Part shown: positions 1-7,340 of the stretch, piece after piece | Layout of the letters: every line of letters starts with the position of its first letter | Position numbering within the stretch: position 1 is the first letter of the stretch | NCBI GenBank assembly: GCA_944383265.1 | Contig: CALWOX010000002.1 | Location: 186,001-250,000 of the forward strand | Direction of reading: 5' to 3' | DNA length: 64,000 bases | From: an uncultured Lachnospiraceae bacterium | GTDB taxonomy: Bacteria; Bacillota; Clostridia; Lachnospirales; Lachnospiraceae | Program-made: the position numbers and the translations under genes | The notes under the pieces: generated by a model | Database searches by the model: none | What the model saw: the letters and a program-made list of their open reading frames with translations, nothing else | What the model was told of the DNA's origin: nothing

Positions 1-144
1 CACACCAATGCCGCGGGCTTTTGTCTTGTGATGGGAGAGGCCTCGGACACAGGAGACAACTATATTTCTGTTACCATGAAAGCGGGCTCATATGATGCCT
101 TGTATAACGGAACAACAACACTTTTACAAAAAATAAACAAATAA
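1..144 (+). CDS. C-terminal end of a probable D-Ala-D-Ala carboxypeptidase (peptidase S11), 5' truncated by window
   Basis: The first 47 codons are open and end in TAA. The peptide begins HTNAAGFCLV, which matches the stretch just after the KTG box of S11 (DacA-like) penicillin-binding proteins, where KTGHT..AG..LV is common. The remaining part reads like the last strands and helix of the transpeptidase-fold domain. Such enzymes trim the terminal D-Ala from peptidoglycan stem peptides outside the cell. The catalytic SxxK and SxN boxes lie off the window, so this rests on one motif. The protein ends soon after the domain, with no room here for a PBP5-type C-terminal domain. Confidence 0.55.
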   Translation, partial: HTNAAGFCLVMGEASDTGDNYISVTMKAGSYDALYNGTTTLLQKINK

Positions 145-155
145 AGCGGAAATTA

Positions 156-184
156 TTGCACAAAAATTGTAAGTGTAATATAAT
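156..184 (+). promoter_or_regulatory. Sigma-A type promoter for the P-loop protein gene
   Basis: TTGCAC (156-161), a 17-base spacer and a perfect TATAAT (179-184) lie 44 bases upstream of the start at 228. This sits in the gap after the upstream gene's stop, so the P-loop gene probably has its own transcript. Confidence 0.6.
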
Positions 185-227
185 TTAAGAAACATACAAC
201 ATGACTAACTTTAAGGAGGAGAAGGGT

Positions 228-647
228 ATGGTTCAGTTAATTGTCGGAAGTAAAGGAAAGGGCAAAACAAAAGAGCTGCTTCTCAGAGCGGAGCAGGCTG
301 TTAAGGAGGCTCAGGGAAATATAGTTTATTTGGATAAGAGCTCACAGCATATGTATGAGCTCAGTAACAAAATAAGACTTATCAATGTCAGCAATTTCCC
401 TGTAGATTCCGAGGATGGTTTTATAGGTTTTATAAGCGGTATTATTTCACAGGATCATGACCTTGAATATATGTTTCTGGACAGCTTCTTAAAGATAGCT
501 AATCTTTACGGCACAGATATTACTTCCGCGGTAAATAAGCTTGTGGAGCTTTCAGAAAAGTATCATGTCAACTTCATCGTAAGCGTTTCAATGGACAAGG
601 ATGATTTGGCGGATTCTTTAAAGGAATATGTGGCAGTAGCATTATAA
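228..647 (+). CDS. Small P-loop NTPase of unknown function
   Basis: A 139-residue protein starting at MVQLIVGSKGKGKT. The ATG at 228 is preferred over the in-frame ATG at 201 because AAGGAGGAGAAGG sits just before it. Residues 7-14 (GSKGKGKT) form a Walker A loop. FLDSF near residue 95 is a possible Walker B. No membrane segment or extra domain is visible, and the protein is little more than a bare nucleotide-binding fold. It lies directly upstream of an HlyD-like gene and the sepF-lspA-rluD cluster, which hints at an envelope or division role, but that is inference. I do not recognise a named family. Confidence 0.7.
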   Translation: MVQLIVGSKGKGKTKELLLRAEQAVKEAQGNIVYLDKSSQHMYELSNKIRLINVSNFPVDSEDGFIGFISGIISQDHDLEYMFLDSFLKIANLYGTDITSAVNKLVELSEKYHVNFIVSVSMDKDDLADSLKEYVAVAL

Positions 648-683
648 TAACGACATCTGATAAAAACTGCCGACTTTTTACTA

Positions 684-2081
684 ATGGCTAAAAACGGAAA
701 TAAAAAAATATTACATATAAAAAGAAGATTTAAACTCAATGTAGGCATGATAATTTTTTTCATTATCTTTGTCTACATTGTTTTTAGTGTTACTTCATAC
801 CTTCAGAGAGACCGTATAAAGTATTTTGAGGTTGAGGAGGGAAGCATAGTAAAGGAGCACAGCTATACCGGACTTATACTTCGCGAGGAACAGGTGGTAA
901 ATGCGGAAAAGAGCGGTTATCTGAACTACTATGTGCCGAATAACAGAAAGACTGCGAAGGGCGCCACAGTTTACTCTATTGACGAGACAGGTAATCTTGA
1001 GAGCTATTTGAGGGAGCATCCTGAGCTTATGACAGGTCTTACAGATACGGATATAGCCGAGCTCAGAGCCGCCCTTTACAATGACACTGTAACGCTTACT
1101 GATGTTGACTTCAACCGCATCTATGATGTAAACGCTTCACTCAGTGCTATGGTTATGGAGTATGCAGGATTTAACAGCCTGAGTGCGCTGTCGGATTCAT
1201 TGACAGAGCTCGGAATCAGCTTCAGTGAATTTCAGGCTCCGGCATCAGGGCTTGTATCCTATTCCATAGACGGTTTTGAGAGCATGACGCCCTCTGAAGT
1301 AACGGCCGATATGTTTGATATGGCCTCGTACAATAATGTCATTACAAGTTCAGGCTCAATGGTTGAAAGCGGGGCTCCATTGTACAAGCTTATCACCTCT
1401 GATGTTTGGTCAATAGTCTTCCCCATGGATCAGGAGGATATCGCGACATTTTCCGATGAAAGCAGAGTGACCATAAGCTTTACCGATAAGGACATAAGTA
1501 CAGACGCATCATTTTCTGTAATAAAAGGCTCAGACGGAGAAAATTACGGCAAGCTTGATTTTACAAGATATATGATACAGTTTGCCTCCGAGAGATTCGT
1601 TGAGTTTGAGATCGTAAGCAATAATGTAAGCGGACTTAAAATACCGGAGCGTTCCATAACTTCAAAGGATTTCTTCATTATTCCCGTAGAATACCTTGTG
1701 GAGAATGATGACGGAACCTCAGGCTTTAACAAGGAAGTACTGTCAGATGACGGCACAGCAGTTCAATTTGTCGATACGGAGATATATTCGCAGGATGAGG
1801 AGTATTGCTATGTGGACAGCTCCCCGGACTCCGAATTCAAGGTCGGAGATTATGTGCAAAAACCCGGATCATCGGATCGCTATCAGATTGGTCCTACCAA
1901 GTCTGTCCCCGGAGTATATAATATCAATAAAGGATATACTGTCTTCAGAAGGATAGAAGAGCTTGAGAGGGATAACGGATACTGCATAGTCAAGAAAAAC
2001 ACGCCATACGGGCCTTCTGTTTATGACCATATCGTCCTTGACGCGTCTATGGTCGATGAGGGAGAACTCATATATCAGTAA
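684..2081 (+). CDS. HlyD-like membrane protein with split lipoyl-type domain
   Basis: A 465-residue protein with a basic N-terminus, one transmembrane segment at about residues 19-40 and a long outside part. The region around residues 73-100 (EKSGYLNYYVPNN) and a second one around 186-240 (ASGLVSYSIDG to GAPLYKLITSD) look like the two halves of a biotinyl/lipoyl barrel, as in HlyD-family periplasmic adaptor proteins. The start has no strong ribosome site; it follows the upstream gene by 36 bases and may be read from the same transcript. No partner ABC or RND exporter is next to it, so a classical efflux role is doubtful; an envelope or division role next to sepF is possible but unproven. Confidence 0.7.
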   Translation: MAKNGNKKILHIKRRFKLNVGMIIFFIIFVYIVFSVTSYLQRDRIKYFEVEEGSIVKEHSYTGLILREEQVVNAEKSGYLNYYVPNNRKTAKGATVYSIDETGNLESYLREHPELMTGLTDTDIAELRAALYNDTVTLTDVDFNRIYDVNASLSAMVMEYAGFNSLSALSDSLTELGISFSEFQAPASGLVSYSIDGFESMTPSEVTADMFDMASYNNVITSSGSMVESGAPLYKLITSDVWSIVFPMDQEDIATFSDESRVTISFTDKDISTDASFSVIKGSDGENYGKLDFTRYMIQFASERFVEFEIVSNNVSGLKIPERSITSKDFFIIPVEYLVENDDGTSGFNKEVLSDDGTAVQFVDTEIYSQDEEYCYVDSSPDSEFKVGDYVQKPGSSDRYQIGPTKSVPGVYNINKGYTVFRRIEELERDNGYCIVKKNTPYGPSVYDHIVLDASMVDEGELIYQ

Positions 2082-2136
2082 TTCCTTACAGAAAACTGAA
2101 TTTGAAAGTATTTTGTTCTTTTTTAGTCGAATTCGG

Positions 2137-2165
2137 TTGACATATGAAATAAAAACATTGATAAT
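2137..2165 (+). promoter_or_regulatory. Sigma-A type promoter for sepF-lspA-rluD
   Basis: TTGACA (2137-2142), a 17-base spacer and GATAAT (2160-2165), 48 bases before the sepF start. The 132-base gap it lies in holds no gene; yggS, often found just before sepF in Firmicutes, is absent here. Confidence 0.6.
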
Positions 2166-2213
2166 GTATGGGAATGTAAGATTTTAATGTCAGATTGGAG
2201 ATAACATAGAGCG

Positions 2214-2735
2214 ATGAGTATTTTTAGCAAGCTTATGGAGAATTTCAGCATGAATCCTGATGATGAAGAGGGATACCTCGATGACGATTACGAGGATGAT
2301 GATTACGAGGATAATTCCGGAAAGACAGGACTTTTTTCCAAGAAGTCCGGCTATGATAATCAGGTTCCCCAAAAGAAGGCGGGATTCTTATCCAGAAGCA
2401 ATGTAATACCTATGAAGCACGCGGACGGAGGTATGCAGGTTACTATGATAAAGCCCTCGGGAATGGATGATTCCAGAGAGATCTGCGACAATCTTTTGGA
2501 CGGAAGAGCAGTGGTTCTCAATATGGAGGGAATGAATACCGAGATAGCTCAGAGAATAATCGACTTTACTTCAGGCGCTACCTATTCTATGGGAGGCAAC
2601 CTGCAGATGATAAGCAAGTTTATATTTATAGCCACACCTGAGAGCGTTGAGCTTTCAGGAGATTTTCAGGATATCTTTACAGGCGGTGCCGCATCCGCAA
2701 GGACAAATCTTAACGGACTGAATTTTAATGTTTAA
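2214..2735 (+). CDS. sepF: Cell division protein SepF
   Basis: A 173-residue SepF. The N-terminal helix (MSIFSKLMENFSM) resembles the membrane-binding amphipathic helix, followed by an acidic Asp/Tyr-rich linker (about residues 17-45). The C-terminal SepF core (about 75-165) contains LLDGRAVVLNMEG, QRIIDFTSGATYSMGG and a final IFIATP strand typical of the family. SepF tethers FtsZ filaments to the membrane and helps order the septal ring. The stop overlaps the start of lspA by 8 bases, implying coupled translation. Confidence 0.95.
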   Translation: MSIFSKLMENFSMNPDDEEGYLDDDYEDDDYEDNSGKTGLFSKKSGYDNQVPQKKAGFLSRSNVIPMKHADGGMQVTMIKPSGMDDSREICDNLLDGRAVVLNMEGMNTEIAQRIIDFTSGATYSMGGNLQMISKFIFIATPESVELSGDFQDIFTGGAASARTNLNGLNFNV

Positions 2736-3234
2736 TAAAGCTGACTTTAATATCAGAAGGCTCCCCGCAGTGATACTGAGCGTTTTACTTCTTCTGCTTG
2801 CAGACAGGGTAACAAAGAATATTGCGCTGGATCATTTGGCAGGCCGGGAGCCTTTTTCTGTTATACCGAATGTATTACTTTTTACTTATGTTGAAAACCG
2901 CGGTATAGCCTTCGGTATGTTTCAGGGGAAAGCGGCGATATTTGTTGTAGTTGCGGTGGTAGTATCGCTCTTTTGTCTGTATGCCTGTTTAAAGCTTCCG
3001 AAAGGAAGGCGCTATATTCCTGTATTCCTGTGTCTTTGCGCTATTACAGCAGGTGCTCTCGGCAATATGGCGGACAGGCTGATGTATGGCTTTGTAGTTG
3101 ATTTTATTTATTTTAAGCCTATAGACTTTCCTGTATTTAATGTAGCTGATATATATATAACCTGCGGAGCCTTTATCCTTGTTTTTTTACTGATATTCTT
3201 TTACAAAGAGGATGAACTTAAATTTATAATATGA
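2728..3234 (+). CDS. lspA: Lipoprotein signal peptidase (signal peptidase II)
   Basis: A 168-residue protein with four hydrophobic segments. The two catalytic aspartates are in GNMADR (Asp116) and FNVAD (Asp141), the two conserved LspA boxes; ENRGIAFG is also conserved. It cleaves signal peptides of diacylglyceryl-modified prolipoproteins in the membrane; one likely substrate in this window is the binding protein at 37475-38632. It overlaps sepF by 8 bases and rluD by 4, so all three are translationally linked. Confidence 0.96.
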   Translation: MFNKADFNIRRLPAVILSVLLLLLADRVTKNIALDHLAGREPFSVIPNVLLFTYVENRGIAFGMFQGKAAIFVVVAVVVSLFCLYACLKLPKGRRYIPVFLCLCAITAGALGNMADRLMYGFVVDFIYFKPIDFPVFNVADIYITCGAFILVFLLIFFYKEDELKFII

Positions 3235-4142
3235 GAATGATCTGCAACGAAAATACAAAGCGGCGGCTTGACTCATATCTCTCTGAGATTCGGAGTGATA
3301 TGAGTCGTTCTCATATCAGCAAAATGATAAAAGCCGGGGAGATTACTGTAAACGGAAACAAGGTAAAGCCCGGATATGAGCTTTCCTCCGGAGATGAAAT
3401 AAATATAGTTGAAACCGAGCTTAAAGAGACCGAGGTGGCTCCTGAGGATATAGCGCTTGATATAGTTTATGAGGATAATGATGTCATAGTCATCAATAAG
3501 CCTAAAAATATGGTGGTGCATCCTGCCTGCGGGCATGAATCGGGAACTGTAGTCAACGCACTTCTTTCTCATTGCAAGGACAGCCTCTCAGGCATTAATG
3601 GTGAGCTGAGGCCCGGTATAGTTCATCGTATTGACAAGGATACAACAGGTCTTATCGTTGCCTGCAAAAATGACAAGGCCCATATATCACTTGCCGAACA
3701 GCTTGCCGAGCACAGCATAACAAGGCGGTATGTAGCCCTTGTACACGGCAATATAAAAGAGGACGAGGGCACAGTAGACATAGCTGTCGGAAGAAGCGAC
3801 AAGGACAGAAAGAAGATGGCTGCCGGAGCCAAAAACGGCAGACGCGCTGTAACGCATTTTAAGGTACTTGAAAGATATGGTAACTATACTTTTATAGAGT
3901 GCAGGCTTGAAACAGGCAGAACACACCAAATTCGCGTTCATATGGCATATATAAAGCATCCTCTTGCAGGAGATGAGGTGTATGGAGTGAAAAAAGACAG
4001 GCTTTCCGGTAACGGACAATATCTCCATGCAAGGGTCCTCGGTTTTGTTCATCCCGAAACAGGAAAGTATATGGAGTTTGAAGCACCTCTCCCCGAATAT
4101 TTCAAAGAAACTCTTGACAAGCTGAGAAAGCAAAACCTATAA
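3231..4142 (+). CDS. rluD: RluD-family 23S rRNA pseudouridine synthase
   Basis: A 303-residue RluA/RluD-family enzyme. Residues 8-60 form an S4 RNA-binding domain (RLDSYLSEI...ISKMIKAGEITVNG). The catalytic motif HRIDKDTTG carries Asp135. GRTHQIRVHMAYI and HPLAGDEVYG near the C-terminus are family hallmarks. It isomerises specific uridines in rRNA; the exact sites cannot be fixed from sequence alone. Its start overlaps the lspA stop (ATGA), a common arrangement in Firmicutes. Confidence 0.92.
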   Translation: MRMICNENTKRRLDSYLSEIRSDMSRSHISKMIKAGEITVNGNKVKPGYELSSGDEINIVETELKETEVAPEDIALDIVYEDNDVIVINKPKNMVVHPACGHESGTVVNALLSHCKDSLSGINGELRPGIVHRIDKDTTGLIVACKNDKAHISLAEQLAEHSITRRYVALVHGNIKEDEGTVDIAVGRSDKDRKKMAAGAKNGRRAVTHFKVLERYGNYTFIECRLETGRTHQIRVHMAYIKHPLAGDEVYGVKKDRLSGNGQYLHARVLGFVHPETGKYMEFEAPLPEYFKETLDKLRKQNL

Positions 4143-4210
4143 TAGTGACGATTTAATTTTCTTTATTATCAAATCTTCAAAGATCGGTCATTATTATAGG
4201 TTCTTTTTAT
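4134..4210 (+). terminator. Long-stem terminator after rluD
   Basis: A 16-base arm (4134-4149, starting in the last rluD codons and running through the stop) pairs with 4187-4202 with one mismatch, enclosing 37 bases. It is followed by TTCTTTTTAT. The unusually long loop contains its own short inverted repeat (GATTT/AAATC). Confidence 0.55.
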
Positions 4211-4276
4211 AAGTTCTTTTAATTCCCGAGATTTAATAAGATCAAAAGCTTACAACTAAATATTAAAGGAGTTTAT

Positions 4277-7200
4277 ATGACTGACTTAAAAAAATCAGGT
4301 CGTTTTTTAGCATGTGCGTTGGCGTCATGCCTTATTGTTGATTCCTCAATGACATCCTTTGCCGAAAATCTTTCACGGCAAAAAAATGCGGTTCATTTAA
4401 CCGATTCGACTCAGGCGGTAAAAAGATCCTCCTCCGCTCTCCGAACAGCAAGCTCTTCATCCGCAAAAAAGCCTGAAAGCGAGAAGAAGAACGAGGCGGA
4501 GAATGAGGAGATATCTCTCATTGGTACAAGAAGCTCTGAGGAGGACATAGAGGTAACGCCTGTGGTAACTGATTCAAACTATAAGTTTACTGTCAGGGAT
4601 TCACCTGACGGCTCTGAGATATGGATAGATGTTACAGACTGGTATACCTCCGCAAACGTGACTTACAATTCCACATCCTTCAAGCATAAGGAATGTTCAT
4701 CAGCCTTTATGCTTCTATTTAACGATCAAAAGATAAATTCCATCGGCAGCACAAAATTTAAAGGTAAATACAGTTATTTCAGCAGCAGCGGGAATTCTGA
4801 TGTATCAGGAAGCTTTAAACGTACTGTAAATCTTTCTATGGGCAGTACAACTGTTTCAGGGAAAAAGAATTCAGCCGAGTTATCAAGCAGAGACGGTGGA
4901 AATTTCACACTCTATAATATGTATATGGCAGGCTCAGGAATGTACAATGTCGCATTCGTTGATTGTCCCGGAGATTATTGGGACGGTAATCATCAAAATA
5001 CCATAGAGCATCCCAGGACCAATGACAGCTGTACCTTCTACGCAGGCCCTGCAGATGTCTCCAATTCCTCGCAGATCACGCTTAAGTGGACAGTAACTCC
5101 AATATCGGATGACGACCTTACCAATGAAAAGCCTCTTACCAGAAACTGCTTCAGGATAAAGATAGCAAAAAAGCAGTTTACAGATAAGGGAATAAGACTG
5201 ACAGGAATAAAGCCTATATCATTCTTCGGAAAAGACCCTGAAGTCATTCCTGTGGAAAATAACACTATATTAAAGGATGTGAGCTATAGCGTAAAGGGAG
5301 TCTCATCAGCTCAGAATGCTACTGTACTTTATAAAGAGACAAAGAAAGCAAAGGACGGCAAGGAGGTCACGGAAACTCCCCGTGCCATTACAGGCTACAC
5401 CACCCCCGCACAGCTCAAATTTAATGCCAAGGAAGGCTATGAGGCTGTATTCAAATATACTCCCATAAGCTACAGTATAAGCTATTCAGGCCTTGAGGAG
5501 ATCTCAGGAGACAATCCCAACCCCGCTTCTTATACTGTGGAGGACGATATAATCCTTGAAGCTGTGTCAAGAAATGACGGCTTTAATTTTACAGGATGGT
5601 ATGACGATAAAAACAGCAGAGTTTTAAAAATATCAAAGGGGAGCACAGGAAACAAAAAGCTTACAGCCCGGTGGAGCGCCGATATAAAAGATAATAATGA
5701 CGGCACATACACATACAACAGCGGCAGCAACAAAGGAAAAAGATTTACCTACGGAGCAGACGGTGAGGCAGGCACTGATGACGATCACGAGGTCTCAATA
5801 GGAGATGACGGCGCGTGGGGAAGCTCCGATGACTGCTTTGTCCTTAATACCGACGGAAATCACAAGGTATTTAAGGGAAAGGATAACAGATTTTTGACAC
5901 CTGAGTCAGATTCGGACGATTTCTATGATAATTCAAGATATACAAAGGATACTTATGTGAAGCCGGGAAAAAACAAATATTTTGAGATGGATGAGAAGGC
6001 GCCTTTAAAGTCTGATAAGGATGACGAGCTCTGGTGGAACGGTCCCGATCATGTGACAGGCAGTGATGACGACATGATAATTAAGGACTTTAAGCACAAT
6101 TCATCAGGCAATCTGTATGTTTCCGCGGGCTCTTATATAGAGTACGAGGATGAAAGCATACTAAAACCCGGCAAAGACCTGATATTCGGAACAGAAGATG
6201 ATCTGCATATCAAATTTGATGAAAGTGATGATCCTTATATAGAAAATGACTCGGGAACTGTCACCCGTCCCGGAGCTGACGATGAATTCCTTACAGAGGA
6301 CGATGAGGTATTCCTTCCGGGAAAAGACGGAATCCCCGGAACAGAGGATGATATTAAGGTATATCCCGGTGAGGATGAAATATTCGGTACAGAGGATGAT
6401 TACTACATAAATGACGATGGAAATAAGGTCTTTCCCGGTGAAGACAATAAATTCGGAAGTGATGATGATTTGATGCAGAAGGGTGAAGATATTTTTAAAC
6501 CCGGCGAGGATGGTATATTCGGCACAGAGGATGACGAAAAGGTGGAAAAGCCTGATCCTGCGCCGCCTTCCGAGGAGGAAGAACCCGAGAAAAATGAAGG
6601 GTCTGACGGAGGGAACTCAGGCGGTAACTCGGATAATTCCGGAAATTCCGAAAGCAACGGCAGTGGAGATGATAATAATTCAGGTAACGGAGATAACGGA
6701 TCCGGTAGCGGGTCCTCAGGTGGAGGAAGCTCCTCAGGCTCAGGACACGGATCAGGCGGTTCAGGTCACAGCTCAGGAGGCTCTTCAGGCGGTTCGGGCG
6801 GACCGAATATGTCTGATAACTCATATGTTGATTCGGGCCCCGGTGCAACATCAGGCGCTGATGCAAATACCGGCGCAGCATCAGGCAATGAGCCAAATTC
6901 CGGCACTGAAATCTCAAAGTCCGAAGCACAGTCCGAATATAAATCTGAAACTCAATCAGGAACAACGCAATTATCAGGAACTGAAACATCAAAGTCTGAT
7001 TCCTTATCAACTTCTGATAAAGGCAATAAATCAGAATGGAAGGGCTTTTCATCAGATGAGGTTATAGAAAAAGTGTTCTCAGGTAAAAATTCCGAAAAGG
7101 CCGGCTCAAAAGCTGCAGCTGATTCAAAAGAAAAGAATCCTGCCTCAGAGTCAGCTCTTCCCTCAATTCCAAAGACAGGAGACGAGAGCTCATCTGCGCT

Positions 7201-7303
7201 TATTTTTGCACTAATGACGATACTCTCTATAGCTATAATGCTGCTTCTTTATCTGAAGCTTTTCGGCGAAAGACTTATTATAAAAACCTTAAGAAAAAAT
7301 TAG
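4277..7303 (+). CDS. Sortase-anchored surface protein with acidic glycine repeats
   Basis: A 1008-residue secreted protein. A signal peptide covers about residues 1-30. Residues 395-470 look like an InlB B-type (Listeria-Bacteroides) repeat, with FTGWYDD and KLTARW. From about 475 to 770 there are ten or so acidic units, the clearest being PGxDxxxGTEDD (for example PGKDGIPGTEDD, PGEDEIFGTEDD), which suggest a calcium-binding array. A Gly/Ser/Asn-rich wall-spanning stretch follows. The C-terminus has an LPxTG-like signal, IPKTGD (964-969), then a hydrophobic segment and a basic tail. It has a good ribosome site (AAAGGAG). The ligand is unknown; no sortase gene is in the window. Confidence 0.85.
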   Translation: MTDLKKSGRFLACALASCLIVDSSMTSFAENLSRQKNAVHLTDSTQAVKRSSSALRTASSSSAKKPESEKKNEAENEEISLIGTRSSEEDIEVTPVVTDSNYKFTVRDSPDGSEIWIDVTDWYTSANVTYNSTSFKHKECSSAFMLLFNDQKINSIGSTKFKGKYSYFSSSGNSDVSGSFKRTVNLSMGSTTVSGKKNSAELSSRDGGNFTLYNMYMAGSGMYNVAFVDCPGDYWDGNHQNTIEHPRTNDSCTFYAGPADVSNSSQITLKWTVTPISDDDLTNEKPLTRNCFRIKIAKKQFTDKGIRLTGIKPISFFGKDPEVIPVENNTILKDVSYSVKGVSSAQNATVLYKETKKAKDGKEVTETPRAITGYTTPAQLKFNAKEGYEAVFKYTPISYSISYSGLEEISGDNPNPASYTVEDDIILEAVSRNDGFNFTGWYDDKNSRVLKISKGSTGNKKLTARWSADIKDNNDGTYTYNSGSNKGKRFTYGADGEAGTDDDHEVSIGDDGAWGSSDDCFVLNTDGNHKVFKGKDNRFLTPESDSDDFYDNSRYTKDTYVKPGKNKYFEMDEKAPLKSDKDDELWWNGPDHVTGSDDDMIIKDFKHNSSGNLYVSAGSYIEYEDESILKPGKDLIFGTEDDLHIKFDESDDPYIENDSGTVTRPGADDEFLTEDDEVFLPGKDGIPGTEDDIKVYPGEDEIFGTEDDYYINDDGNKVFPGEDNKFGSDDDLMQKGEDIFKPGEDGIFGTEDDEKVEKPDPAPPSEEEEPEKNEGSDGGNSGGNSDNSGNSESNGSGDDNNSGNGDNGSGSGSSGGGSSSGSGHGSGGSGHSSGGSSGGSGGPNMSDNSYVDSGPGATSGADANTGAASGNEPNSGTEISKSEAQSEYKSETQSGTTQLSGTETSKSDSLSTSDKGNKSEWKGFSSDEVIEKVFSGKNSEKAGSKAAADSKEKNPASESALPSIPKTGDESSSALIFALMTILSIAIMLLLYLKLFGERLIIKTLRKN

Positions 7304-7340
7304 TTTTTATGAGCAATATATATATGTTATATTAGTAAAC

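Noticed and set aside
6483-7067. Long overlapping frames on both strands within the surface-protein gene
   Set aside because: Shadows of the low-complexity Gly/Ser coding region; no start site and the biased composition expected of a wrong frame.
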